Below are positions 1-9,186 of a stretch of DNA of 32,650 bases, piece after piece. The notes beneath the pieces were generated by a model that did not search any database, was not told where the DNA came from, and saw only the letters and a list, made by a program, of their open reading frames with translations. Source of the stretch: JBHICC01 sp046759385 (GTDB taxonomy: Bacteria; Pseudomonadota; Gammaproteobacteria; Acidiferrobacterales; SPGG2). The translations under genes and the position numbers were made by a program. Where the stretch lies: NCBI GenBank assembly GCA_046759385.1, contig JBHICC010000031.1:1-32650 (forward strand). Reading direction: 5' to 3'. The number at the start of each line of letters is the position of its first letter. Positions within the stretch are counted from its first letter, which is position 1.

Positions 1-55
1 CCGGAACTACACTCATGAGGTACGCGCTGGAAACGTTGCCCTCTGACCCTGGCCT

Positions 56-1261
56 ATGACCTCTCGGTTCCTGAAGTTAGCCGATCCGCTCATCGTCCCC
101 GGCATTGCACTGGGATTGGCTGTGCTGTTGGTGCGGCCGCTCGCAGCGGCCCCGCCCTCGCAGATCGCAACGATCGCGCTTTTACCTTACATCGTGCTGG
201 GTATGGGTCTAGCGCTCAGCTGGCGTTTTAATCAGAACCGCGTGTTCTTTGTGCTCACGATGTTGGTGCTGATTTACTGGTGCGTACGCGAGGGTTGGTT
301 AGAGTGGACGGGCCAGGAACGACGTGTGCTGCTTCATTTCATCGGCCTCCTGCTCCCTGCCAGCATCGCCCTCATTGCCGTACTGAAGGATCGGGGAGTT
401 TTTACCGTACACGGCTTAATCTGCTTGGTCACGATTTTCGTGCCCGTGAGTGCAACGGTTGCACTGGTGATATGGCCCGACGTTGTCGTCCTGTTGCCGG
501 GCGGTTTCGCGAGACTTTCCTCTTCGCGCTGGACGGCCATGACGCCAGCGGTGTTAGGGGCCTTTACCTTGTCTGCGGGCATTCTGCTCATACAGCTCAC
601 GTGCTACCGACGCAGCGTAGACAGCGCGCTATTCGGTACAGTACTCGCGCTCGCGGTCGTTTTTCACATGGGCGCCCGGCCGACCAGCACCATGGTATTA
701 CTGACAGCGGCCGGCGCAATGCTGCTCTTCGGGGTAATCCAAGACGGATATCGCAAGGCCTATGTGGATGAATTGACAGGTTTACCGGGCCGCCGAGCGC
801 TTGAAGAAGAGCTACTGAAGCTAGGCGGGAGCTACGCCGTCGCCATGGTCGATGTTGATCGTTTCAAGAAGTTCAATGATACCCATGGGCATGATGCTGG
901 GGACCAAGTGCTGCGAATGGTGGCAGCACAGCTGCGCCGAGTGACGGGAGGGGGGCGACCGTTCCGTTACGGCGGGGAAGAGTTCACTATTCTTTTTCCA
1001 GGCAAGACTGTGAAGGAGGCGCTTGAGCATCTCGAGCGTGTTCGTAAAGACATTGCAAACTCGCCATTCGGCCTGCGGCGGGGTCACCGCGGAAAAGCGC
1101 GCAAGCCATCGCTATCTAGTCGAGGTCGTAAGAGAATAACGGTGAGCATGGGTATTGCGCAGCGTAATGCGCGGCGCGCCACGCCACATAAGGTAATCAA
1201 GGCGGCAGACCGCGCGCTCTACCGCGCCAAGCAGACAGGGCGAAATCGCGTGTGTCACTGA
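56..1261 (+). CDS. Membrane-bound GGDEF diguanylate cyclase
   Basis: Predicted to condense two GTP into the second messenger c-di-GMP at the cytoplasmic membrane. Residues ~10-228 hold about seven or eight hydrophobic segments with no recognisable periplasmic sensor domain. A GGDEF domain follows: DELTGLPGRRAL starts at 238, the metal-binding aspartates lie in VDVDRF (266/268), and the active-site loop GGEEF is at 306-310, so catalysis looks intact. The usual inhibitory I-site RxxD should sit five residues before GGEEF, but the residues there are TGGG (297-300), so product feedback inhibition is probably lost. A basic, low-complexity insertion (about residues 342-358, rich in R, K, G and S) interrupts the C-terminal part of the domain. 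No convincing Shine-Dalgarno precedes the ATG, so the exact start is less sure than the family. The gene stands alone ahead of ppdK. Confidence 0.9.
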   Translation: MTSRFLKLADPLIVPGIALGLAVLLVRPLAAAPPSQIATIALLPYIVLGMGLALSWRFNQNRVFFVLTMLVLIYWCVREGWLEWTGQERRVLLHFIGLLLPASIALIAVLKDRGVFTVHGLICLVTIFVPVSATVALVIWPDVVVLLPGGFARLSSSRWTAMTPAVLGAFTLSAGILLIQLTCYRRSVDSALFGTVLALAVVFHMGARPTSTMVLLTAAGAMLLFGVIQDGYRKAYVDELTGLPGRRALEEELLKLGGSYAVAMVDVDRFKKFNDTHGHDAGDQVLRMVAAQLRRVTGGGRPFRYGGEEFTILFPGKTVKEALEHLERVRKDIANSPFGLRRGHRGKARKPSLSSRGRKRITVSMGIAQRNARRATPHKVIKAADRALYRAKQTGRNRVCH

Positions 1262-1305
1262 GGTAGACTGGTGCAACGCTTAGCTCAGACGGATCCTGCG
1301 CTGGA

Positions 1306-1337
1306 TGCGGCGCCTCTATCGAACGCCTGGCGCCGCA
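1306..1337 (+). terminator. Stem-loop between the GGDEF gene and ppdK
   Basis: TGCGGCGCC (1306-1314) pairs perfectly with GGCGCCGCA (1329-1337), and GGA/TCC extends the stem beyond a one-base bulge. No T-run follows, so it is a weak intrinsic terminator candidate for the upstream gene. A perfect -10 hexamer TATAAT lies just after it (1347-1352) and could serve ppdK, although no good -35 is seen 16-18 bp upstream. A second small hairpin (ACCCCG/CGGGGT, 1359-1375) would then lie at the start of the ppdK leader. Confidence 0.45.
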
Positions 1338-1434
1338 TTCCTATATTATAATGTTGCGACCCCGCTCGCCGGGGTGACTTCCGAAGGCACGTCATAATCC
1401 TGAACCTGCCGTTCCCGACTGTGAGGAAAAGACT

Positions 1435-4269
1435 ATGGAACGCCAGACCCAACTGACCGGCAAGCAACCATCCAAAAGTGCGCACAAGTATGTGTATTCC
1501 TTCGAGGAAGGTGACGGTAAGAACAAAGGCTTGCTCGGCGGTAAGGGCGCGAACCTATGCGAGATGACGCAAATCGGTCTCAATGTGCCCCCTGGTTTTG
1601 TGATCACTACCGAGGCGTGCTTGAGCTACCTGGCCGCACCTGATAAGAAGCTGCCGGCGGGACTGATGAACGAAGTCCGTGATCACATGTCGGAGCTGGA
1701 GCGTACAACCGGCAAGGGTTTTGGTGCAAAAGCTGATCCGCTGTTAGTTTCCGTGCGGTCTGGCGCTGCTATGTCAATGCCAGGCATGATGGATACGGTA
1801 CTTAATCTCGGGCTTAACCGAGAGACGTTGGACGGGCTGGCCGCGCAGACCGGGAATCAACGATTTGCCTTTGACGCCTATCGCCGATTTATCCAACTCT
1901 TCGGCAAGATTGCGCTTGACGTTCCGGACGAGCAGTTCGACGAGCAGTTTGAAGCCATTAAGAAACGGGTCGGCGCTGAAGCAGACGTCGATCTTAGTGC
2001 AACGCATCTGAAGGAAATTTGCGACTCTTTCCTGGGCGTGGTTAAGCGTAAAACCGGCAAGTCTTTTCCCGACGACCCATATGTGCAACTGGAGATTGCC
2101 GTCAAAGCAGTTTTCGATTCCTGGATGGGTAAGCGCGCTATCGATTACCGTCGCGAGTTCAACATCACGGAGGATATGGCGAATGGAACCGCCGTCAATA
2201 TCGTTGCCATGGTTTTCGGGAATATGGGCAACGACAGCGGTACGGGAGTGGCGTTCACGCGCAATCCGGGAACGGGCGAGAATGCGTTTTATGGGGAGTA
2301 CCTAGTCAACGCGCAAGGTGAAGATGTGGTCGCGGGAATTCGCACGCCTAAGCCCGTACAGGACATGCTCAAAGAAATGCCGGACATGTACCAACAACTG
2401 GAAGATCTGCGTAAAAAACTGGAGAGTCATTATCGCGAGGTGCAGGATTTCGAATTTACGATTGAAAGAGGCATCTTGTACTGTTTGCAAACGCGTACAG
2501 GCAAGATGAATGCGGCTGCTAAGGTGCGAACCTCGATCGAAATGGAACGGGAGGATTTGATCGACCGAGAAAAAGCGTTGTTGCGAGTCGACCCCGAGCT
2601 GCTGGAGCAACTCTTGTATCCACGTATCGATCCGGGCTACGAACGTGAACCGGCCGCCCAAGGTATCGCTGCTTCACCCGGCGCCTCATGGGGCAAGATC
2701 GTGTTCGACGCCGATCGCGCCGAGGCCGAAGGGCGACTGGGCGAGAAGGTGATACTCGTACGCGAGGAGACTAAGCCAGAAGACATCCACGGTTTCTTTG
2801 CGGCCCAGGGCATTCTAACGAGTCGCGGTGGCAAGACATCGCATGCAGCGGTTGTCGCACGCGGCATGGGAAAACCATGCGTAGCGGGAGCAGAGGGGAT
2901 TAATGTCGACGCCCGGGCGAGATCCGCCCGTGTTGGCGATCACGTGCTTCGCGAGGGCGACACTATCACCATCGACGGGACCACGGGTGATGTCTATCTC
3001 GGTGAAGCACCTATGGTTGAACCTGAGTTCTCGGCGGAACTTGAGACATTGCTCAATTGGGCCGATGAGATCGCGCGACTCGAGGTAATGACCAATGCGG
3101 ACACCCCGGACGATGCCGAGCGGGCGTTGAAGTACGGCGCTATGGGGATCGGTCTCTGCCGCACCGAGCGCATGTTCAATGCCTCCGATCGACTGCCGAT
3201 TGTTGTAGAGATGATCTTGGCGGAAACACCGGAAGAGCGCGAGGCTGCGTTAAACCGCTTGTTGCCGATTCAACGCAAGGACTTTAAGGAGCTGTTCAAA
3301 GTGATGTCGCCACGGCCGGTAACAGTGCGCCTGCTTGACCCGCCTATCCATGAATTTCTGCCGACTGAGCAAACACTAGTCGATGAGATCGCCCATCTTC
3401 ACAATCTCCGTGGAACGGTCGCTGACATGGTGGGATTAAGCGATACCTTAAAATTGCTCGATCCCGAACACCCAGATGAGAGCGTCGAATCGCTTGAGAA
3501 ACTGCGCAAAGTTCTGAAAAAGCTACAGAAGGGGCGAGTGGATGAGAAGCTGATCGCGGCAAAGGAGAACATCTTGCGCAAGGCACGCGCGCTTCGCGAG
3601 ATCAATCCGATGCTCGGGCATCGGGGCGTGCGGCTCGCGATTACCTACCCGGAGATTTACCGCATGCAGATTCAGGGAATCCTGGAGGCTGCAGCAGAGT
3701 GTATGAAGGAGGGAATCGACGTACATCCGGAAATCATGGTGCCGCAGGTCTGTACGGCGAAGGAGCTAGAGTTTGTGGCGAACTTCGTCGACGAGGTGCG
3801 GCAAGAAACCGAGCGCGCCTATGAGGTGAAAATCCCATTCCACTTCGGCACGATGATCGAAGTGGTGCGTGCCTGCATGCGTGCGGACAAACTGGCAGAG
3901 GTGGCACGGTTTTTCTCGTTTGGCACTAACGATCTGAGCCAGGCTACCTTCTCTTTCAGCCGCGAGGATGCGGAAAATAAGTTCCTGCCGCTGTACAACA
4001 AGATCGGGATCCTCAGAGACAATCCGTTTGAGGTGCTGGACGTGCAAGGCATGGGTCGCCTGATGGCGCTAACGGTGGAATGGGGGCGTAAAACTCGTCC
4101 AGATCTAGTGGTTGGTATCTGTGGTGAGCACGGCGGGCACCCAGACTCCATTCGATTCTGCCACCATATCGGCTTGCATTACGTTTCGTGCTCGGCGCCA
4201 AGGGTGCCCATCGCCCGACTCGCCGCTGCACGTGCAAAGCTGCTGGAGAACGAATACCAGTTTGACTAG
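1435..4269 (+). CDS. ppdK: Pyruvate, phosphate dikinase
   Basis: Reversibly converts pyruvate, ATP and phosphate to PEP, AMP and pyrophosphate in the cytosol. The N-terminal nucleotide-binding region is followed by the swivelling phosphohistidine domain, with the phospho-accepting His470 in GGKTSHAAVVARGMG. The C-terminal PEP/pyruvate TIM-barrel ends with the GICGEHGGHP motif (Cys896 as catalytic acid). The 944-residue length exceeds the ~870-900 usual for bacterial PPDK. Much of the excess is a charged, helical insertion at roughly 671-720, just before NPMLGHRG. The ATG is preceded by GAGGAAAA at good spacing. With pckA 10 kb away, the cell has two routes from C3/C4 acids to PEP, suggesting gluconeogenic or pyrophosphate-linked metabolism. 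Upstream stem-loops may control expression. Confidence 0.97.
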   Translation: MERQTQLTGKQPSKSAHKYVYSFEEGDGKNKGLLGGKGANLCEMTQIGLNVPPGFVITTEACLSYLAAPDKKLPAGLMNEVRDHMSELERTTGKGFGAKADPLLVSVRSGAAMSMPGMMDTVLNLGLNRETLDGLAAQTGNQRFAFDAYRRFIQLFGKIALDVPDEQFDEQFEAIKKRVGAEADVDLSATHLKEICDSFLGVVKRKTGKSFPDDPYVQLEIAVKAVFDSWMGKRAIDYRREFNITEDMANGTAVNIVAMVFGNMGNDSGTGVAFTRNPGTGENAFYGEYLVNAQGEDVVAGIRTPKPVQDMLKEMPDMYQQLEDLRKKLESHYREVQDFEFTIERGILYCLQTRTGKMNAAAKVRTSIEMEREDLIDREKALLRVDPELLEQLLYPRIDPGYEREPAAQGIAASPGASWGKIVFDADRAEAEGRLGEKVILVREETKPEDIHGFFAAQGILTSRGGKTSHAAVVARGMGKPCVAGAEGINVDARARSARVGDHVLREGDTITIDGTTGDVYLGEAPMVEPEFSAELETLLNWADEIARLEVMTNADTPDDAERALKYGAMGIGLCRTERMFNASDRLPIVVEMILAETPEEREAALNRLLPIQRKDFKELFKVMSPRPVTVRLLDPPIHEFLPTEQTLVDEIAHLHNLRGTVADMVGLSDTLKLLDPEHPDESVESLEKLRKVLKKLQKGRVDEKLIAAKENILRKARALREINPMLGHRGVRLAITYPEIYRMQIQGILEAAAECMKEGIDVHPEIMVPQVCTAKELEFVANFVDEVRQETERAYEVKIPFHFGTMIEVVRACMRADKLAEVARFFSFGTNDLSQATFSFSREDAENKFLPLYNKIGILRDNPFEVLDVQGMGRLMALTVEWGRKTRPDLVVGICGEHGGHPDSIRFCHHIGLHYVSCSAPRVPIARLAAARAKLLENEYQFD

Positions 4270-4302
4270 ATAGCGCTGCCGGGGATAGGCGTCGCGCGCG
4301 GG

Positions 4303-5001
4303 TTATTTAGAAAACTCTTGGACGGTTGAGGCAGGCGACTCGTCTGCCGCAGTGGTATGCGCTTCGAGCGTCTGCGGTGGTCTCGATGTGCTCCGACAGC
4401 GCAACACTTTCCAATAACCGAATAGGTTCGCGCTCGTGATGCTGATGACATCTAAATGGGTTTTCTTAAGGAGGTCGTCAAGCGCTAGATCGGGGTGAAA
4501 GCCGACCAGCTTAGCCAGCGGTGAGATCAGCCCTTCGGCCGCTCTGATGACCGCGTTGCGGCTTCGAAAGTGATTGACGATAAAGATCTCCCCACCCGGT
4601 TTGCACACTCTGCGCATTTCGCTGACCATGCGCGTTGGGTCGGCTACGACCGACACTACGTACATTGCAACGACTTTGTCGAAGTGGTTGTCCAGGAAGC
4701 GAAGGTTTTCGGCGTCCATTTCTAGCACGTGGTCAACTTGGGAAAGCCCTTCTTCGTCCACGCGTTTACGTGCTTTGGCCAACATCTCTGCCGATATGTC
4801 GATACCCGTTACCTTTACGTCTTTAGGATAAAGCGGGAGCGACAAGCCTGTGCCGACACCGACCTCTAGAATATTATCGCTGGGTCTGCATCCGAGGGTC
4901 TTGAGGATGAGCTTGCGTCCAGGGTGGAGAATAGGTCCGAATAAGGCATCGTAGATACGGGCATACCGCCGGTAAGCGGCGCGTATAGCTTCGATTTCCA
5001 T
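4303..5001 (-). CDS. pmtA: Class I SAM methyltransferase, PmtA-like phosphatidylethanolamine N-methyltransferase
   Basis: A 232-residue SAM-dependent methyltransferase. Motif I is LEVGVGTG (45-52), the acidic SAM-ribose ligand is in GIDIS (68-70), and the post-motif region AMYVVSVVADP with VNHF at 142-145 resembles bacterial PmtA enzymes. These methylate phosphatidylethanolamine stepwise toward phosphatidylcholine at the inner face of the membrane. The ATG at 5001 is chosen over the adjacent TTG because GGGAGG lies seven bases upstream. The last ~35 residues are rich in S, T and A and look disordered. The gene converges with ppdK, 33 bp away. The specific substrate is an inference from overall resemblance; a ubiquinone/menaquinone-type methyltransferase is the alternative. 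Confidence 0.75.
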   Translation of the reverse strand: MEIEAIRAAYRRYARIYDALFGPILHPGRKLILKTLGCRPSDNILEVGVGTGLSLPLYPKDVKVTGIDISAEMLAKARKRVDEEGLSQVDHVLEMDAENLRFLDNHFDKVVAMYVVSVVADPTRMVSEMRRVCKPGGEIFIVNHFRSRNAVIRAAEGLISPLAKLVGFHPDLALDDLLKKTHLDVISITSANLFGYWKVLRCRSTSRPPQTLEAHTTAADESPASTVQEFSK

Positions 5002-5045
5002 CAAACGGCCTCCCGCGCGTGGATTGGGTGCTTCTTCTCAGTCCT

Positions 5046-5059
5046 GTAACCGATGTTAC
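5046..5059. promoter_or_regulatory. Palindrome upstream of the pmtA-like gene
   Basis: GTAAC-CGAT-GTTAC is a perfect inverted repeat 45 bp before the ATG at 5001, where an operator would sit. A second perfect inverted repeat, TTCCATC-CGCC-GATGGAA, lies at 5092-5109 and has no T-run on either strand. Neither matches a regulator site I can name. Confidence 0.35.
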
Positions 5060-5252
5060 TTATCTAGGCCCTGCAACCCGTATTTAACATTTTCCATCCG
5101 CCGATGGAACCGGCCAGTGCCCTATTCTAAAACAAACGCCGGGGTGGCGCGCGTGCCAGAGTAAGGGGCGTGGATCAGGTCGAAGCTCGCGAGAAAAACG
5201 CCCAATTTGCTCCACGTGGCACCGCGATAGCGCTATTCAGCCATCGCGCAGA

Positions 5253-5936
5253 TCAAAGCACATTGGCAGGAACGGCGTTAGACGACCATCCCCGTGCACT
5301 TGCGGCTTTTCGCTGTTTCAAACCGACCTGCTGCAGTATCGGCACCAAGTGTGGCCACACATTGTCCAACATACGTCCTTGTGCCTGCCTGTTGGGGTGT
5401 AAGCGGTCCGGCTGCATCAAGTTATCATGACCACCGATCCCGTCAAGCAGGTAAGGCACGAGCGGAACCTGTTGATCTCTCTCCAAACTGCGGTACACCC
5501 GGTGGAACTTCTCGACGTACGCGGCACCATAATTAGGGGGCAAACGGACGCCGACGAGCAGGACTTTCGCGCCATGGTCCCGGCTTGTGGCGATAATCGC
5601 CGCTAGATTGCCGCGCATCTGGTGGAGCGGCAATCCGCGCAGCCCATCGTTACCGCCAAGCTCTACGATTACAATGCGCGGTCGGTGGCGAGCGAGCGCC
5701 CGGGGCAAGCGTGTCATTCCGCCACGGGTGGTATCGCCACTGATGCTTGCGTTAATAACCTTATAGGGATAGCCATGTTTATTGAGACGCGCCTGCAACA
5801 GGGTCACCCAGCCCTGATCCGTGCGGAGGCCATGGCCAGCGCTCAGGCTGTCGCCGAGCACAAGTATTGTCGGCGTAGCGGCGGTTGCCTGTATTCCACA
5901 CAGGCAGATCGCACAAGCAAGGAGTAATCGCACCAT
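5253..5936 (-). CDS. tesA: Periplasmic GDSL arylesterase/lysophospholipase (thioesterase I)
   Basis: SGNH-hydrolase of the TesA/ApeA type, hydrolysing acyl-CoA, lysophospholipid and aryl esters in the periplasm. All blocks are present: GDSLSAG with nucleophile Ser30, the oxyanion Gly67 in SISGDT, GGND with Asn96, and the DRLHPN block with Asp177 and His180. The first ~20 residues are a signal peptide ending near ATAA. The start at 5936 is chosen because the signal peptide begins there; reading further upstream adds hydrophilic residues that would bury it. That start codon overlaps the ybbA start codon by two bases on the other strand. The divergent tesA/ybbA-ybbP order is the same as in E. 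coli. Confidence 0.93.
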   Translation of the reverse strand: MVRLLLACAICLCGIQATAATPTILVLGDSLSAGHGLRTDQGWVTLLQARLNKHGYPYKVINASISGDTTRGGMTRLPRALARHRPRIVIVELGGNDGLRGLPLHQMRGNLAAIIATSRDHGAKVLLVGVRLPPNYGAAYVEKFHRVYRSLERDQQVPLVPYLLDGIGGHDNLMQPDRLHPNRQAQGRMLDNVWPHLVPILQQVGLKQRKAASARGWSSNAVPANVL

Positions 5937-6633
5937 GTCGCGCGTATCGGCAAAGCCCATCATCGTCGCACGGGACGTCAGCAAACAGGTTATCAGCCCG
6001 GAAGGCGATCTGTTAATACTGGACAACGTCAGCCTTGATATCGCAGTGGGAGAAGCGATCGCGATTGTCGGTGCGTCAGGTTCAGGAAAATCTACCTTAA
6101 TAGGGCTCCTGGCGGGCCTTGATACGCCCACACACGGCCACGTGGTCCTGGACGGCATGGATCTGACCACATTAGACGAAGATGGACGTGCCCGTGCTCG
6201 AGCAGGTCGTGTTGGGTTTGTCTTCCAATCATTCCAGCTATTGCCGAGCCTTACGGCACTCGAGAACGTGATGTTGCCGTTGGAACTCGCCGGTGAGAAT
6301 ACGGCCTGCGCCGTGGCGGCAGAGATTCTGCGCCGTGTCGAATTGGGCCCGCGCTTGCACCACTATCCCAACCAGTTGTCCGGTGGCGAGCAACAACGCT
6401 GCGCCATTGCGCGGGCGTTTGCCAGCCGGCCGAAAGTCTTGTTTGCCGATGAACCCACCGGCAATCTCGATCAGACAACTGGCGCGCACATCATCGAGCT
6501 GTTGTTTGCACTCAATAACGAGCAAGCCACTACATTGGTCCTAGTAACACATGATCGGGCGATCTCAGAACATTGCCATCGCCAACTCGAACTCGAAGCA
6601 GGTCGACTTAAAGGGGACACACTCCGGAACTAA
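5935..6633 (+). CDS. ybbA: ABC transporter ATP-binding protein YbbA (LolD-like family)
   Basis: A 232-residue ATPase that should pair with the large permease encoded next. Walker A is GASGSGKS (46-53), the Q-loop lies in VGFVFQSFQLL, the ABC signature LSGGEQQR spans 148-155, Walker B ends in ADEP (~174), and the switch histidine is His206. It belongs to the LolD/MacB-type branch that powers FtsX-like permeases acting mechanically on lipoproteins, lipids or exported molecules. AAGGAG (5919-5924) lies ten bases before the ATG and falls inside tesA coding sequence. Its promoter must therefore lie within tesA. Confidence 0.95.
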   Translation: MSRVSAKPIIVARDVSKQVISPEGDLLILDNVSLDIAVGEAIAIVGASGSGKSTLIGLLAGLDTPTHGHVVLDGMDLTTLDEDGRARARAGRVGFVFQSFQLLPSLTALENVMLPLELAGENTACAVAAEILRRVELGPRLHHYPNQLSGGEQQRCAIARAFASRPKVLFADEPTGNLDQTTGAHIIELLFALNNEQATTLVLVTHDRAISEHCHRQLELEAGRLKGDTLRN

Positions 6634-6641
6634 GGGTGATC

Positions 6642-9131
6642 ATGAATCCAGTGGTATTTTCGCTGCGGGCGTTACGTCGCGATTGGCGATCCGGCGAACT
6701 GCGAATCTTATCGATAGCGTTGATCATTGCTGTTGGCAGCGTGACCGCTGTCGGTTTTTTTACAGATCGCGTGCGTCAGGTCATGCACGAACAGGCGAGT
6801 GAACTGTTGGCCGCCGATTTGGTGATCGCGTCCTCGGATTCGATCGACATATCCCGCGTGACGCAAGCACAGCGGAACACGTTGCTGACAGCGCGTACCT
6901 TGAGTTTTCGCAGTATGGCGCTGGCCGGTGAGTGGATGCATCTCGTGGAACTAAAAGCTGTTGACGACAACTATCCGTTGCGAGGTGCACTGCGAATCGC
7001 GTCGCAGCCCTTCTCGCCGGATCGAATTGCGCCGGTGACCCCTCAGCGAGGTGAGGTATGGGCAAGCGCGCGCTTGTTGCAAGAACTACGTGTGGAAGTG
7101 GATGACTCCATCACTCTCGGCGAAGGGCGTTTCAAGATTAGCCAGGTGCTTACCTACGAGCCCGATCGCGGCGGTGATTTCTTCAGCATTGCCCCAAGAG
7201 TGTTGATGAACATCGCGGATGTACCCCGAACGCGACTGATTCAGCCAGGCAGCCGAGTCAAGCACAGGTTATTGGTTGCCGGCAACCGCGGTCAGATCGA
7301 CGATTTTCGAAATTGGCTTGTCTCTAATCTGAAGGTTAACGAACGGGTGTTGACGTTAGAAGAGGGGCGACCTGAATTAAGAGCGGCCTTAGAGCGGGCG
7401 CGCCGTTTTCTCGGCTTGGCTGCCTTGGTCAGCGTGTTTCTCGCTGGTGTTGCGGTCGCGATGGGGGCCCGCCGCTACGCCATTCGCCATCTAGACACCA
7501 GCGCCATCATGCGCTGCTTTGGCGCTACGCAGCGAGATATCGTCAGCATGTTTGCCTGGGAAATGCTGTGGCTGGCCCTGTTCGTGAGTCTAGCGGGTTG
7601 TGCGGTTGGCTACGTTGCCCAGGGTGTGCTGGCGTGGATCTTAGGCGGGCTGGTAGCGACGGAACTTCCTTGGCCATCATTCGTGCCCGTGCTGGTGGGC
7701 CTACCAATCGGGGTAGTTGTGCTCATCGGTTTTGCATTGCCACCTTTGCTGGCGTTGCGACACGTGCCGCCAGCACGGGTGTTGCGGCGAGACTTGGGTT
7801 CAGTCTCACCGAGCTATGCTGCGGTTTACGCGGTGGCCATGGCTGCAATAGTCATGTTGATGGCGTGGCAAGCGCGAGATTTTAAATTGCTGGCTTACAT
7901 CGTTGGTGGAACGGCCGTGACGTTGCTTGCCCTGGGTTTTACCGCCTTTGTGCTAGTAAGGCTGCTGAGTCGGTTACGTAGTCGAGTCGGCGTCACCTGG
8001 CGATTCGGGTTCGCCAACATTGCTAGGCGCGCGAGCGCCAGCACGGCACAAATCGTCGCCTTCGGCCTAGGCATCATGGCGCTGCTATTATTATCGATCG
8101 TACGGGGTGACCTGTTGGAAGGTTGGCAGCGCACCATTCCAGAAAATGCGCCCAACCATTTTCTGATCAACATTCAGCCTGACCAAGTCGAAGGGGTGCG
8201 CGAGTTTCTGAGCGCACGCGGCGTCACGACGCCCGCCCTTTATCCCATGGTGCGGGCACGGCTGACCGCAATCAACGGCAATGCTGTCATTGCTGAGACA
8301 TTCACCGATGATCACGCACGTCGTCATGCTCGGCGCGAATTTAACCTCTCCTGGGCCGAGCAGTTGCAGTCGGACAACCGTGTAGTCGCCGGAAAGTGGT
8401 GGACCCCAGAGGATGTGGGGCGTCGGCTCATGTCCTTCGAGCAAAGCTTGGCGGAAACCTTGGGCATTACGCTTGATGATCGGCTTTCCTACAGTGTGGC
8501 TGGCTCCAAGATCGAGCTACGAGTAAGCAATCTACGCGCCGTCGAGTGGGACTCGTTCAATGTGAACTTCTTTACGATCCTCCCGCCCGGTGTGCTCGAT
8601 GAATTCCCGGCCACCTACATAACGAGCTTCTACCTACCCTCGAACGACAGAGGAATACTTGCGTCGATGATCAAGCACTTTCCCAACGTCACAGTCATCG
8701 ACGTTGACGCGCTGATGAACAAGGTGCGTCAACTCATGGACCGCGTAAGTCTTGCTGTGGAGTATGTATTCGGTTTCACGGTACTTGCCGGTCTGGCTGT
8801 GCTATACGCGGCGATTCAAACCACCCAGGACGAACGCCGCTATGAAAGTGCGGTACTGCGAACGTTGGGCGCACGGCGTCGACAGCTACTTCGAAGTCTG
8901 ATAGCCGAGTTTGTCACACTGGGCTTGCTTGCCGGCGCCATAGCTGGTCTAACGGCGTCAGCATTGGGCTATGTGTTGGCGGAGTATGTGTTTCACTTCG
9001 ACTATCGGCTTAACCCGTGGCTTTGGCTGATCGGACTTGTCGGTGGTGCCGTGGGTATCGGCGTGGCAGGGACGCTTGGGACCCGATCCGCACTGCGTCA
9101 GCCGCCCGCGAAAACGCTGCGTGAGGTATAG
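6642..9131 (+). CDS. ybbP: FtsX-family ABC permease YbbP
   Basis: An 829-residue inner-membrane permease, close in size to E. coli YbbP (~800 aa). It shows an N-terminal membrane segment at ~20-40, a large extracytoplasmic region, a first FtsX bundle around 255-390, further helices to ~490, a second soluble region, and a C-terminal FtsX domain (LAVLYAAIQTTQDERRYES, then LRTLGARRRQL). A GTG in the same frame at 6636 is possible, but AAGG at 6632-6635 is correctly spaced for the ATG at 6642. It follows ybbA by eight bases and is surely co-transcribed. The substrate of YbbAP is not settled; proximity to tesA suggests a role in envelope lipid handling. Confidence 0.93.
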   Translation: MNPVVFSLRALRRDWRSGELRILSIALIIAVGSVTAVGFFTDRVRQVMHEQASELLAADLVIASSDSIDISRVTQAQRNTLLTARTLSFRSMALAGEWMHLVELKAVDDNYPLRGALRIASQPFSPDRIAPVTPQRGEVWASARLLQELRVEVDDSITLGEGRFKISQVLTYEPDRGGDFFSIAPRVLMNIADVPRTRLIQPGSRVKHRLLVAGNRGQIDDFRNWLVSNLKVNERVLTLEEGRPELRAALERARRFLGLAALVSVFLAGVAVAMGARRYAIRHLDTSAIMRCFGATQRDIVSMFAWEMLWLALFVSLAGCAVGYVAQGVLAWILGGLVATELPWPSFVPVLVGLPIGVVVLIGFALPPLLALRHVPPARVLRRDLGSVSPSYAAVYAVAMAAIVMLMAWQARDFKLLAYIVGGTAVTLLALGFTAFVLVRLLSRLRSRVGVTWRFGFANIARRASASTAQIVAFGLGIMALLLLSIVRGDLLEGWQRTIPENAPNHFLINIQPDQVEGVREFLSARGVTTPALYPMVRARLTAINGNAVIAETFTDDHARRHARREFNLSWAEQLQSDNRVVAGKWWTPEDVGRRLMSFEQSLAETLGITLDDRLSYSVAGSKIELRVSNLRAVEWDSFNVNFFTILPPGVLDEFPATYITSFYLPSNDRGILASMIKHFPNVTVIDVDALMNKVRQLMDRVSLAVEYVFGFTVLAGLAVLYAAIQTTQDERRYESAVLRTLGARRRQLLRSLIAEFVTLGLLAGAIAGLTASALGYVLAEYVFHFDYRLNPWLWLIGLVGGAVGIGVAGTLGTRSALRQPPAKTLREV

Positions 9132-9186
9132 TAGTATGCTAATCGTCAGTCGGCCCAGGCATCAATACTCGCGATGGAGGAAAGCG

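Noticed and set aside
5937..6170. Longer N-terminus for tesA
   Set aside because: It would place hydrophilic residues before the signal peptide and lies over the ybbA Walker A region.
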